A model generated the notes under the pieces. That model made no database searches and was not told the origin of the DNA. It was given only the letters and a program-made list of their open reading frames with translations. Source: an uncultured Paraprevotella sp. (GTDB lineage: Bacteria > Bacteroidota > Bacteroidia > Bacteroidales > Bacteroidaceae). From it: a stretch of DNA of 64,000 nucleotides. Every line of letters begins with the position of its first letter. Positions within the stretch are counted from its first letter, which is position 1. Below are positions 42,846 to 52,096 of this stretch, in pieces. Location of the stretch: the NCBI GenBank assembly GCA_944321345.1, contig CALUKY010000014.1, forward strand, positions 1-64,000, in the 5' to 3' direction. The position numbers and the translations under genes were made by a program.

Positions 42846-44195
42846 TTGGACACGGAAACGTTTTTAGAACCTTTACAGAATCTTTTTCAGGGTGTAACCA
42901 TTGTTGCGCCGAGTTTTGGAGCCTGGGTGGCTTTGGCCTGTGCCATGTTGTTGCTGCTTTGCTCCGGTTTTGCTTCAGCTTCGGAGATTGCCTTCTTTTC
43001 TTTGTCGCCGACCGATATCAATGAAATAGAAGAGGAAAAACATGAATCCGACCGAAAAATCATGGCTTTGAAAGCCGACTCCGAGCGATTGCTGGCTACG
43101 ATTCTTATTGCCAACAATTTTGTGAATGTGGGTGTCATTATGCTGTTGAACTTCTTTTTTGCCCAGGTTGTGGATTTTGGGGCAAATGACCTGCTGGAGT
43201 TCCTGTTTATGACCGTTTTACTTACTTTTCTTTTGCTTCTTTTCGGCGAGATTATGCCTAAAATCTACTCAGCGCAGCATACGTTGAGTTTCTGCCGTCT
43301 GGTGGCTCCGTCATTTCATTTGATTGAACGTCTGTTCTGGCCTTTCTCGTCTGCCCTGATGCGTTCCAAGAAAATCGCGACAAAAGTGGTGCAGAAAGAG
43401 AGCCATGCGCTTTCTGTCGATGAGTTGGAGCAGGCTCTGGAACTGACAGACAAGAAGGAGATTGCCGAAGAACAGAACATGCTGAAGGGTATCATCCGTT
43501 TTGGCGATGAAATGGCCCGCGAAGTGATGACTCCGCGAATCGATATGGTGGATCTGGATGTGAAAACTCCTTTTCCGGATGTCATCAAATGTATTTTGGA
43601 ACATAATTATTCCAGAATTCCGGTCTATTCCGGTTCGAAAGACAATATCAAGGGAGTGCTTTATATCAAGGACTTGTTGCCACATCTCAACAAGCCGGCC
43701 AATTTCCGCTGGCAGTCACTGATCCGTCCGCCTTATTTTGTGCCTGAAACCAAGATGATCGATGACCTGTTGCGTGATTTCCAGACTAACAAGGTGCATA
43801 TCGCCATTGTGGTGGATGAATTTGGCGGTACTTCCGGATTGGTTACTATGGAGGATATCATAGAGGAAATTGTGGGCGACATTAACGACGAATACGATGA
43901 AGACGAGCAGATGTATACCAAGCTGTCTTCACAAGCCTATATTTTCGAAGCCAAGATTCTGCTTACGGACTTCCTGCGCATCATGAACTTTGCCGATGAT
44001 TTCTTTGAGGAAGTTGAAGGCGATGCCGATACGCTGGCCGGTCTGTTGCTTGAAATCAAGGGTGAGTTCCCTCAGATTCACGAAACCATTGAATATAAGA
44101 ACGTGAAGTTCGAAGTGATGGAAATGGACGAGCGCCGCATTCTGAAGATCAAGGTGGTGACCGACGAGCCGATAACTTATCCCGAAGACAATTAA
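42846..44195 (+). CDS. gldE: GldE-type DUF21/CBS/CorC membrane protein
   Basis: 449 residues: DUF21 membrane domain with four helices (1-185), two CBS domains (EVMTPRIDMVDLDV ... ILEHNYSRIPVYSG; then VVDEFGGTSGLVTMEDIIEE), and a CorC/HlyC transporter-associated domain. Position after mutY-ssb matches gldE of gliding Bacteroidetes, but gldD is absent, so a gliding role is not implied; related CorC proteins act in Mg/Co efflux. Start is TTG 42846; no ATG in frame before residue ~30. Confidence 0.85.
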   Translation: MDTETFLEPLQNLFQGVTIVAPSFGAWVALACAMLLLLCSGFASASEIAFFSLSPTDINEIEEEKHESDRKIMALKADSERLLATILIANNFVNVGVIMLLNFFFAQVVDFGANDLLEFLFMTVLLTFLLLLFGEIMPKIYSAQHTLSFCRLVAPSFHLIERLFWPFSSALMRSKKIATKVVQKESHALSVDELEQALELTDKKEIAEEQNMLKGIIRFGDEMAREVMTPRIDMVDLDVKTPFPDVIKCILEHNYSRIPVYSGSKDNIKGVLYIKDLLPHLNKPANFRWQSLIRPPYFVPETKMIDDLLRDFQTNKVHIAIVVDEFGGTSGLVTMEDIIEEIVGDINDEYDEDEQMYTKLSSQAYIFEAKILLTDFLRIMNFADDFFEEVEGDADTLAGLLLEIKGEFPQIHETIEYKNVKFEVMEMDERRILKIKVVTDEPITYPEDN

Positions 44196-44198
44196 GTC

Positions 44199-44843
44199 AT
44201 GCCGGTTATTCGAGATATAAACGACCGGGACTTCCGTTGCTGTGTGTGGCAGGTTGCGGAAACAATGGAACAACTGTTGGGTATGTTGCCCGATGAAGGT
44301 CGTAAGCTCAATGAAGAAGCGCAGCTGCGCTTTTCATCCCCCAAACGCCGTTTGGAATTTATTGCCGTGCGGGCATTGTTGCATCAGATGCTTCCTGGAG
44401 CCGTGATTGCCTATCATGACCATGGAAAACCTTTTCTGGAGCATTCTGACCGACGGATTTCCATTTCGCATACCGACGGTTATGTCGCTGTGATGCTGTC
44501 CGGACAGGGCGAAGTCGGAGTGGATATCGAACAGTATGGCGAGCGTGTTTGTCGGGTTGCTTCCCGTTTTGTGAATGAGCGGGAGCCGGTGTCCGGAGTA
44601 TGGGAACAGCTTTTATTGTGGTCGGCCAAGGAAACGGTCTATAAGATGATGAATTGCCGGGAGGTGGATTTCCGGGAGCATCTCCTTTCGTCCGACTGGC
44701 AGCCCAAACCGGTAACCGGACCGGAATGTCAGGGTTTTATGCGGATGCAGACATTCCATCCGGCGCATCGGAAAGCCTATCAGGTCTATTTTGAAACAAC
44801 AGAACGCTTTGTGCTGACTTATTCTTTTGTGATGGATTATTAG
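44199..44843 (+). CDS. 4'-phosphopantetheinyl transferase superfamily protein
   Basis: Transfers the phosphopantetheine arm of CoA to carrier proteins. 214 residues of the Sfp type: ISISHTDGYVAVMLSG, the metal-binding VGVDIEQYGER, and WSAKETVYKMM. It starts three bases after gldE and probably shares its transcript. Which carrier (fatty-acid ACP or another) cannot be told; the window has no acpS or other carrier gene. Confidence 0.88.
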   Translation: MPVIRDINDRDFRCCVWQVAETMEQLLGMLPDEGRKLNEEAQLRFSSPKRRLEFIAVRALLHQMLPGAVIAYHDHGKPFLEHSDRRISISHTDGYVAVMLSGQGEVGVDIEQYGERVCRVASRFVNEREPVSGVWEQLLLWSAKETVYKMMNCREVDFREHLLSSDWQPKPVTGPECQGFMRMQTFHPAHRKAYQVYFETTERFVLTYSFVMDY

Positions 44844-44860
44844 CCTCGTGTTATGATAAT

Positions 44861-44904
44861 AAAAATGGTCTCGACGATTTTGAAAAATCATCGAGACCAT
44901 TTTT
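44861..44904. terminator. Bidirectional terminator, PPTase / AspT-type gene
   Basis: AAAAATGGTCTCGA (44861-44874) and TCGAGACCATTTTT (44891-44904), extended inward by CGATTTT/AAAATCA with one mismatch. Confidence 0.87.
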
Positions 44905-44940
44905 GTTCTTCCTTAGGACGTTCTCTTTTCAGGAACTTAT

Positions 44941-46605
44941 TTATATGAATATCATCAGAATGATCTGGGCCAGAATGACTCGGATAAACATGGCCAACGG
45001 GTAAACAGTAGCATAGCTTACTGAAGCCTGATTGCTTCCCTGATAGGTGTCGTTTACATAGCTTAATGCCATCGGGTTGGCCATACTTCCGCAGAGCATA
45101 CCGCAGGTGGTGCGGAAATCCATTTTGCTGAAACGCAGAGCAATCCAACCAACAAGGATCACCGGAATAAGCGTAATGGCAAAACCAATCCCAATCCATG
45201 CTGCTCCTTCCGGACGCATGACGGTTTCAAAGAAATGGGCGCCGGCATCGATACCCAGACAAGCCAGATAGAGCGATAGACCGATAGCTCGCAACATCAG
45301 ATTGGCACTGCGGGTGGTATAGATGCGCATGTGCAGACGCGGACCAAAGCACCCCACAAGAATACCCACAACAATAGGACCTCCTGCCAATCCTAATTTT
45401 ACCGGAGTGTCAATACCCGGAATGGCAATAGGGATGGAACCCAAAATCAGTCCCATAACGATGCCCACGAAAATAGCGGCCAGATTAGGTTCTTTCAGAG
45501 ATGTGACGGTATTTCCCAATATTTTTTCCACCTGCTTGATGGCAGCCGCATCGCCCACTACTGTGAGACGGTCGCCCAATTGAAGCACCAGGTCGGGAGT
45601 TGCTAACAACTTCACGCCACTGCGCAGCACACGGCTCACATTGATGTCGTAAGCGTTGCGCAGGCGGAGAGACCCCAGACGACGGCCGTTGATTTCCGGA
45701 CGGGTCACGACAATATAGCTGGAAACTAATTCACGGTCAATACTGTTCCAATCGATGTCTTCCTTGTTCCAGTCCCGGTTCTCCTGTTCGCCGAAGAGCA
45801 TGGTCAGAATAGGCATGTCCTTTTCGATGGTGACTACCAGAATACGGTCGTTTTCCATCAGAATGGTTTCGCGTGATGGAATGGAAACTTTACCCTTGCG
45901 CCACAGACGTGAGATGACGAATTTGGTATGACTGTCGTTGGCCAGAGTTTCGATCCTTTTGCCATAGATACCCGGATTGTGTACCTGAAAGGCTGCAATG
46001 TAAGTCTGGTTCGGATCGTCTTCCTGTTTGATGTCCATATCCTGTGGTCGGGCAATCAGTTTCTTGATGACAATCACAGCCAGAATGACTCCGACAACAC
46101 CGAGCGGATAAGTCACCGCACAGCTGAGCGCGGCACTGCTGGCTTCCTGTCCCAATTGCTTTAAGGTCTGTTGGGCGGCACCCAGTGCCGGCGTGTTGGT
46201 GGTGGCACCGCAAAGCACACCGATCATGTCCTTGAGCGGAATCTGTGATGCATAGCTGATAATGATAGCCATGGCCGTACCTAACAGGATGACAATCAGT
46301 CCTAAAAGATTCAATTGGATACCTTCTTTACGGAAAGCGCTAAAGAATCCCGGACCCACCTGAAGGCCTAAAGAATAGACAAAGAGCACCAGACCGAAGC
46401 TCTCTGCATAGTTCAACATGTCCGGATTAAGAGAGATACCCAAATGTCCGGCAACGATACCCATAAAAAAGACAAAGGTAACTCCTAACGAGATACCTCC
46501 TATGCGGATCTTGCCCAGCGAAATGCCGATGGCGGTTGTCAGCGATAAAATGATGATGGCCTGAAGGGCCGAATGTTCAAAGAATATACTGTTTATCCAC
46601 TCCAT
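44941..46605 (-). CDS. AspT/YidE family putative antiporter with two RCK-C domains
   Basis: 554-residue inner-membrane protein of the aspartate:alanine exchanger family. Five membrane helices precede and five follow a cytosolic block (about 190-370) with two TrkA-C domains (RRKGKVSIPSRETILMENDR, VLRSGVKLLATPDLVLQLGD). The repeats ALGAAQQTLKQLG and GPIVVGILVGCFGPRLH and the last MANPMALSYVNDTY are typical. Substrate unknown. The -7 box TAACTTTG (minus 46617-46610) lies only four bases before the ATG, so the mRNA may be leaderless. Confidence 0.88.
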   Translation of the reverse strand: MEWINSIFFEHSALQAIIILSLTTAIGISLGKIRIGGISLGVTFVFFMGIVAGHLGISLNPDMLNYAESFGLVLFVYSLGLQVGPGFFSAFRKEGIQLNLLGLIVILLGTAMAIIISYASQIPLKDMIGVLCGATTNTPALGAAQQTLKQLGQEASSAALSCAVTYPLGVVGVILAVIVIKKLIARPQDMDIKQEDDPNQTYIAAFQVHNPGIYGKRIETLANDSHTKFVISRLWRKGKVSIPSRETILMENDRILVVTIEKDMPILTMLFGEQENRDWNKEDIDWNSIDRELVSSYIVVTRPEINGRRLGSLRLRNAYDINVSRVLRSGVKLLATPDLVLQLGDRLTVVGDAAAIKQVEKILGNTVTSLKEPNLAAIFVGIVMGLILGSIPIAIPGIDTPVKLGLAGGPIVVGILVGCFGPRLHMRIYTTRSANLMLRAIGLSLYLACLGIDAGAHFFETVMRPEGAAWIGIGFAITLIPVILVGWIALRFSKMDFRTTCGMLCGSMANPMALSYVNDTYQGSNQASVSYATVYPLAMFIRVILAQIILMIFI

Positions 46606-46721
46606 GCTGCAAAGTTATATCTTTTCTTTGTCAGCAGAAATTCGGCATGCTCTTTTTTTATATTTATTCAAAAAAATGCATATTCTCCATCGTGCGTGTC
46701 CTTCTTCCTTATCCGGAGAAC

Positions 46722-46780
46722 AAAAAAATAGAACGGAGTCCGATACTGAATTTTTGGAGCTTCAGTCTGTTCTCCGTTCT
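46722..46780 (-). terminator. Terminator of the trp operon
   Basis: Arms CTCCGTTCT (46772-46780) and AGAACGGAG (46730-46738), with an inner imperfect stem CTGAA/TTCAG, followed on the minus strand by ATTTTTTT (46729-46722). Confidence 0.75.
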
Positions 46781-46814
46781 TTCAGAAGGTATCTGTTCTT
46801 TGATGATGGTTCGT

Positions 46815-47588
46815 TTATTGTTGCAAGTCTTTCATCAGTTGCTCCAAGGCGTCTCCAGAGTTTCCGTATTCCTCCAACAGACTGATGAATTTGCTGCCGA
46901 TGATGGTTCCGGCAGCATTGGCGCGTGCCGTTTCCAGTGTCTGGCGGTTACTGATGCCGAATCCGATGAGGCGTGGATTATTCAGATTCATGTGATTTAT
47001 CCGGTTGAAGTATTCCTGCAGAGGATTTCCAAAAGCTTTCTGTGCGCCGGTAATGGCAGCGGAGGACACCATATAGATGAAGCCTTCTGTATGCTGGTCT
47101 ATGAGTCGTATGCGTTCTTCTTCCGTTGTGGGAGTGATGAGCATGATCATTTTCAGGTCATAGCGGTCGGCTACAGGTTTATATTCTTCCAGATAATTGC
47201 GGAAGGGCAGGTCGGGAATAATCATGCCGTCGATGCCGCATTCCGAGCATGCCTGGCAGAAAGCTTCGAAACCGAAGCGCATGATGGGGTTCAGATAACC
47301 CATGATGACCAAAGGAATATGTACGGACTGGCGGATATCGCGCAGTTGCTCGAAGAGCAGGCGCAGCGACATGCCATTGTTTAATGCCTGACGTGTGGCT
47401 TTCTGAATAACAGGCCCGTCGGCCAAAGGATCGCTGAAAGGGATTCCGATCTCAATCAGATCCACTCCTTTTTTTTCTAATGTTTGGATGATTTCAACTG
47501 TGCTGTCCAATTGAGGGTGTCCGGCACAGAAATAAAGAGAAAAGATATTCTGCTTTTTCTCTTGGAATAATTTGTTAATGCGGTTCAT
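46815..47588 (-). CDS. trpA: Tryptophan synthase alpha chain
   Basis: Splits indole-3-glycerol phosphate to indole and passes it to TrpB. 257 residues, TIM barrel, with the catalytic Glu in DLIEIGIPFSDPLADGPVIQ and Asp in GMIIPDLPFRNY. Last gene of the operon, 16 bases after trpF. Confidence 0.96.
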   Translation of the reverse strand: MNRINKLFQEKKQNIFSLYFCAGHPQLDSTVEIIQTLEKKGVDLIEIGIPFSDPLADGPVIQKATRQALNNGMSLRLLFEQLRDIRQSVHIPLVIMGYLNPIMRFGFEAFCQACSECGIDGMIIPDLPFRNYLEEYKPVADRYDLKMIMLITPTTEEERIRLIDQHTEGFIYMVSSAAITGAQKAFGNPLQEYFNRINHMNLNNPRLIGFGISNRQTLETARANAAGTIIGSKFISLLEEYGNSGDALEQLMKDLQQ

Positions 47589-47604
47589 TTTGTGTCTGAT
47601 GTTT

Positions 47605-48246
47605 TTATGAGTTTAATAGTGTCAGAAAGTTTCTCAGTAGGGTTGCGTCTTTCACTCCCGGTGATATTTCAAAACGTGAGTTCAGATCAATGCCGGCACA
47701 GAGCGGGTGATGGAATTCATGCAGCCTTTTGATGTCGTCGGGACCGATGCCGCCACTTAGCAAGAAGGGGAGGGTACCGGAATAGCGCTGCAGGATCTGC
47801 CAGTCGAACTGTTTACCGCTACCTCCGGGAAGAGGTGTCTTCGTGTCGAAGAGCAGAAAGCGGCACTGAGTTTCGTATTGCCGGACTGATTCTATATCTT
47901 CGGGCATCGCAATGCTGAAAGCCTTGATGAGCTGCACGGAAGCGAGTCCGCTTTGATTCAGAGCCAAGTGCAGATGGTGACAAAATTCCGGGGATTCCTG
48001 TCCGTGGAGCTGCACATAAGAAAGACCATAGGCGCGTACCGTGGACAGAATATATTCCGGAGTTGCATTGACAAATACGCCGGTGCGGGCACATGCCGGC
48101 AGATAGTCCGGCTTTTGGGATACGTAACGAGCGGACGGCTCCCAAAAGACAAATCCCATCATGTCAATGCCCAATGCTTCTATTTGCCGGATATTGTCGC
48201 TTTGGCTCATGCCACATATTTTGATGCAGGAGAACGGCTTTTTCAT
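47605..48246 (-). CDS. trpF: Phosphoribosylanthranilate isomerase
   Basis: 213-residue TIM barrel. Catalytic Cys in KICGMSQSDN, Asp in the LLFDTKTPLPGGSG loop, and LLSGGIGPDDI. Overlaps trpC by four bases. Confidence 0.95.
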   Translation of the reverse strand: MKKPFSCIKICGMSQSDNIRQIEALGIDMMGFVFWEPSARYVSQKPDYLPACARTGVFVNATPEYILSTVRAYGLSYVQLHGQESPEFCHHLHLALNQSGLASVQLIKAFSIAMPEDIESVRQYETQCRFLLFDTKTPLPGGSGKQFDWQILQRYSGTLPFLLSGGIGPDDIKRLHEFHHPLCAGIDLNSRFEISPGVKDATLLRNFLTLLNS

Positions 48247-49046
48247 ACGTGCATCTGTTGAAGAAAATGTTTCAGGCTTTCGCCTGGATTTACGGTGCGC
48301 ATGAACAGTTCACCGATCAGGAATCCCTGAAAACCCTTTTGGCGCAGTTCGCATGCTGTGGCTGCGTCCGAAATGCCGCTTTCCGAGATACGGACGATTT
48401 CACGGGGCAGTTGTTCCGCCAAAAGAAACGAATGTTCGGTATCAGTGTGGAAGGTACCCAGATTGCGGTTGTTGATACCCACCACATCAACAGCATCGTT
48501 CAGATATTCCAGTTCCCGCTCGTGGTGAAGTTCGAGTAGCACTTCCAGTTGCAGTTCCTTTGCCTTGCAGGCCAGAGCGATACAGGTGCTACGTTCCAGT
48601 GCTGATGCGATGAGCAGAATGGCGTCCGCTCCCCAAAGACGGGCTTCATAGAGTTGGTATTCATCGCAGATAAAGTCCTTTCTCAAGATAGGAAGGCTTA
48701 CTTTTGAACGTGCCGTGCGCAGGTCCTCGCTGCTGCCACCAAAATATTTTGCGTCAGTCAGTACGGATAAGGCGCTGGCGCCTCCTTGTTCGTATGCCGG
48801 AGCGATGATTGCCGGATCCGCATTTGGGGAGATCCATCCTTTTGATGGAGACTTCCGCTTGAATTCACTGATGATGCCGCTGTCCGAGTTGCGTAAAGCC
48901 TGGCTCAGAGAATGAGTGGGGCGGAGCTGGTGTTGGCGATTGCGCTCCTTTAATTGGTCTGCCAGTACCGACAACGGAACCTCTCGTTTGCTGGCTTCTA
49001 CTTCATGGCGTTTGTGGGCCATGATTTCTTCCAATATATCTTTCAT
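48243..49046 (-). CDS. trpC: Indole-3-glycerol phosphate synthase
   Basis: 267-residue TIM barrel with SEFKRKSPSKGWI (substrate Lys), LRKDFICDEYQLYEAR, VGINNRNLGTF and ISESGISD. Not fused to trpF, unlike in E. coli. Confidence 0.96.
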   Translation of the reverse strand: MKDILEEIMAHKRHEVEASKREVPLSVLADQLKERNRQHQLRPTHSLSQALRNSDSGIISEFKRKSPSKGWISPNADPAIIAPAYEQGGASALSVLTDAKYFGGSSEDLRTARSKVSLPILRKDFICDEYQLYEARLWGADAILLIASALERSTCIALACKAKELQLEVLLELHHERELEYLNDAVDVVGINNRNLGTFHTDTEHSFLLAEQLPREIVRISESGISDAATACELRQKGFQGFLIGELFMRTVNPGESLKHFLQQMHV

Positions 49047-49087
49047 CGTGTTTGTGGTGTTTTTTTGAGAATGGTTTCTTGTTGTCT

Positions 49088-50083
49088 TTAACTGTTCTGT
49101 TCGATATAGCGTAGCAGAGTCTGATAAGCTTTCCCGCTTTCCAGAGCTTCGCGTGCCCGGGCCATACAGTCACCCATTTCCAGATCCGGTTCCATAACCT
49201 TGATGGCAAAGGCTGCGTTTACCAGAACAACGGTTTTACGGCTTTCATTGCTTTCGTTTTTGAGGATGCTCACGAAAATCTCGCGTGCCTCTTCTACCGA
49301 CTCGCCGCCGTATATCTCTTCCGGGCGGATGACGGGCAATCCTAAATCCTTTGGAGTAAAAATCTGTTCCATGCCCGGAGTCTTGATCTTGAAGGTGCCC
49401 GTAAGCGATATTTCATCGTAACCGTCCATACTGTTTACGATACCGTAGTTGATACCCAATTGTTGGTTTACGTTGCTGTACAGACGCATCTGATTCAAAG
49501 TGGCCACGCCGAGCAGTTGGTTCTTGGGATTGGAAGGATTGACCAGAGGCCCCAGTAGATTGAAACAAGTGGGGATTTGCATGGCCTTTCTTACCGGAGC
49601 TACAAACTTCATTCCTTTTGCAAAGAGCGGAGCATGCAGGTAGGTAAATCCGCAGGTAGCCAGATTGTGGCGCAGCTGGTCTTCGTTGTCGGTAAACCGC
49701 ACGCCCAATGCTTCAAGTACATTGCTGGCGCCGGAAGTGGAGGTGGAAGCGTAATTGCCGTGTTTGGCAACCCGGTATCCGGCTGCAGCCACCACAAATC
49801 CTGAACAGGTGGATATGTTGAAGGTATTCTTGTTGTCGCCACCGGTACCGACGATATCAATGGTGTTGAAGTCCGAGAAATCAAGTGTCTTGCCGGTTTC
49901 TTTCAGTCCGTCGCGCAGTCCCAGTAGTTCGTCTACCTGAATGCCTCGCATCAGGAGTGAAGTCAGAAAGGCGGTGATCTGTACGTCGGTGTATTTTTCT
50001 TGGGTAATGTCGAGCATGATTTGCCGGGTTTCCTCTCGGCTCAGGGTTTCATTCTCGACCAGTCGTGTCAGAATCTGTTTCAT
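49088..50083 (-). CDS. trpD: Anthranilate phosphoribosyltransferase
   Basis: 331 residues with the PRPP loop GTGGDNKNTFNIST, the KHGNYASTSTSGASNVLEALG anthranilate site and NLLGPLVNPSNP. Overlaps trpG by 35 bases. Confidence 0.96.
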   Translation of the reverse strand: MKQILTRLVENETLSREETRQIMLDITQEKYTDVQITAFLTSLLMRGIQVDELLGLRDGLKETGKTLDFSDFNTIDIVGTGGDNKNTFNISTCSGFVVAAAGYRVAKHGNYASTSTSGASNVLEALGVRFTDNEDQLRHNLATCGFTYLHAPLFAKGMKFVAPVRKAMQIPTCFNLLGPLVNPSNPKNQLLGVATLNQMRLYSNVNQQLGINYGIVNSMDGYDEISLTGTFKIKTPGMEQIFTPKDLGLPVIRPEEIYGGESVEEAREIFVSILKNESNESRKTVVLVNAAFAIKVMEPDLEMGDCMARAREALESGKAYQTLLRYIEQNS

Positions 50084-50654
50084 TTGTGTCGTAATGTGTT
50101 AACCAGTTTTTAATGATGTCTTTACCTTGTGGGGTCAGTACCGATTCCGGATGGAACTGTATGCCGCGGACATCGTATTGTTTGTGTTTCAGTGCCATGA
50201 TTTGTCCTTCATCGCTCCAGGCGGTGATTTCCAGTTCTTCGGGGAAATCTTCACGCGACACTACCCAAGAATGATAACGTCCGATGGGGAAGGTTTCCGG
50301 AAGGCTTTGGAACAGATAGTCGTTGTGTTTCTGGTGGCACGGACTCTGTATGCCGTGGAATACCTGACTCAGATTGGTAAGCCGGGCTCCGAATACCTCG
50401 CCGATGGCCTGATGCCCCAGGCAGACTCCGAGGATAGGTTTCTTTCCGGCATAAGTGCGGATGGTGTCGAGCAGCAGGCCTGCCTCTTCGGGAATGCCCG
50501 GTCCGGGGCTGAGGATAATCTTGTCGAAGGCTTGCAGATCCTCCATGCGGAACTGATCATTGCGCCATACGGTTACTTCTGCTCCCAGTTCCTTGACCAT
50601 GTGACTCAGGTTGAAGGTAAACGAGTCGTAATTGTCGATGATAACTACTTTCAT
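50049..50654 (-). CDS. trpG: Anthranilate synthase glutamine amidotransferase subunit
   Basis: 201-residue class I amidotransferase supplying ammonia to TrpE. Nucleophile in GVCLGHQAIG; His/Glu of the triad in GIQFHPESVLTP. It may also serve p-aminobenzoate synthesis, as no other copy is in the window. Confidence 0.95.
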   Translation of the reverse strand: MKVVIIDNYDSFTFNLSHMVKELGAEVTVWRNDQFRMEDLQAFDKIILSPGPGIPEEAGLLLDTIRTYAGKKPILGVCLGHQAIGEVFGARLTNLSQVFHGIQSPCHQKHNDYLFQSLPETFPIGRYHSWVVSREDFPEELEITAWSDEGQIMALKHKQYDVRGIQFHPESVLTPQGKDIIKNWLTHYDTNETDSDTTGRE

Positions 50655-50680
50655 ATCCGGTTCTTTTATGGAATCTTATA

Positions 50681-52084
50681 TTAGGAAATCTTTCCGGCCT
50701 GTTCGATGGCCTTGCGCAGCGCACCGAGCTTGTTGTTGATTTCCTGAAGTTCATATTCTTCATTGCTTTGGGCCACGATGCCCCCTCCGGCCTGAAACCA
50801 CAGTTCTTGGTTGCGGCTGACAAACGTACGGATAGTAATGGCCTGGTTCAGGTCGCCGTTCAGTCCGATAAATCCGATGCAACCGCCATAGGCGCCCCGG
50901 TTGTGGGGTTCGTATTGTGAGATCAGTTCCATGGCCTTTACTTTCGGTGCTCCCGACAGTGTGCCTGCCGGAAACGTGTCGATGAAGGTCTTGATGGCAT
51001 TGCTCTGAGGCAACAGCTGTCCGCTGACGCGGCTCACCAGATGAATGACGTGGCTGTAATACTGCATGTCTTTGTAGAATTCCACCTGCACGTGCTCGCA
51101 GTTGCGGCTCAGATCATTGCGCGCCAGATCCACCAACATGACATGCTCGGCATTCTCTTTCGGGTCGTGGCGCAGATATTCGGCGTTCTTCTGATCCGTT
51201 TCCTTGTTGCCGGTGCGTTTGGTTGTGCCCGCTATGGGGTCAATATAGGCCTTTCCGTTTTCAATCTTGCAGTGTGTTTCCGGTGACGAACCGAAAATGC
51301 GGAATCCTCCGAAGTCAAAATAAAACAGATAAGGGCTGGGATTGATGTGGCGCAGAGCGCGGTACAGATTAAAGTCATCTCCTTCAAACTGTTGGATGAA
51401 GCGCCGGCTCAATACAATCTGAAACACGTCACCGCGCATGCAGTGGGCAATACCCTTGCGTATGTTGCTCTTGTGTTCCTCATCCGTCAGTGTACTGGTG
51501 ATGTCGCCAACAGGGCGGAAGGCATATGTGGCAAACTTCCGGTGCAGAATCATTTTCTCCAATTCTTCGAGACTGTCCTCTTCACCTTCAGAAACCAGCT
51601 CCAGCAAAGTCAGAGAATTGTTGAAGTGATCGAACACGATGACCAGCTTGTAGAGTATATAGATCAGGTCCGGCGCGTCGTTCTTTTCGGATACACTGTC
51701 TTTGATGGGGATATGTTCGAAATAACGTATGGCGTTGAAAGAGGTGAAGCCATAGAGTCCGCAATATTGGCTGTGTTCGCCTTCTACAGCAAACCGGTTC
51801 AGAAAACCGTTGAGCACATCTTCGGTTCTGCAAGTGTCGTCAATGTTCTGTTCTGTGTTTGTGCCGTCGGGAAATGAAGCCTTAGCCCGCCCATGGCCAA
51901 TCTCGATGCTGGCCATGGGGTTCAAGGCGATAAATGAACGGCTGTTGTCGTTGCCGTGATAATCAGAACTTTCCATCAGGGCGCTTTGAGGATATAAGTC
52001 GCGCACCTTGAGGTAAGTGCTTACGGGCGTCAGCAGGTCGCCCAGAATGTGTCGTGATTTTACATGATATTTGTATTGTTGCAT
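50681..52084 (-). CDS. trpE: Anthranilate synthase component I
   Basis: 467 residues, chorismate-binding fold: SPETHCKI, PIAGTTKRTG, GTLSGAPKVKAMELI and GGGIVAQSNEEYEL. The N-terminal SALMESSDYHGND contains the LLES-like feedback site for tryptophan, so end-product inhibition is likely. Confidence 0.95.
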   Translation of the reverse strand: MQQYKYHVKSRHILGDLLTPVSTYLKVRDLYPQSALMESSDYHGNDNSRSFIALNPMASIEIGHGRAKASFPDGTNTEQNIDDTCRTEDVLNGFLNRFAVEGEHSQYCGLYGFTSFNAIRYFEHIPIKDSVSEKNDAPDLIYILYKLVIVFDHFNNSLTLLELVSEGEEDSLEELEKMILHRKFATYAFRPVGDITSTLTDEEHKSNIRKGIAHCMRGDVFQIVLSRRFIQQFEGDDFNLYRALRHINPSPYLFYFDFGGFRIFGSSPETHCKIENGKAYIDPIAGTTKRTGNKETDQKNAEYLRHDPKENAEHVMLVDLARNDLSRNCEHVQVEFYKDMQYYSHVIHLVSRVSGQLLPQSNAIKTFIDTFPAGTLSGAPKVKAMELISQYEPHNRGAYGGCIGFIGLNGDLNQAITIRTFVSRNQELWFQAGGGIVAQSNEEYELQEINNKLGALRKAIEQAGKIS

Positions 52085-52096
52085 ATGTCGTGTGTC

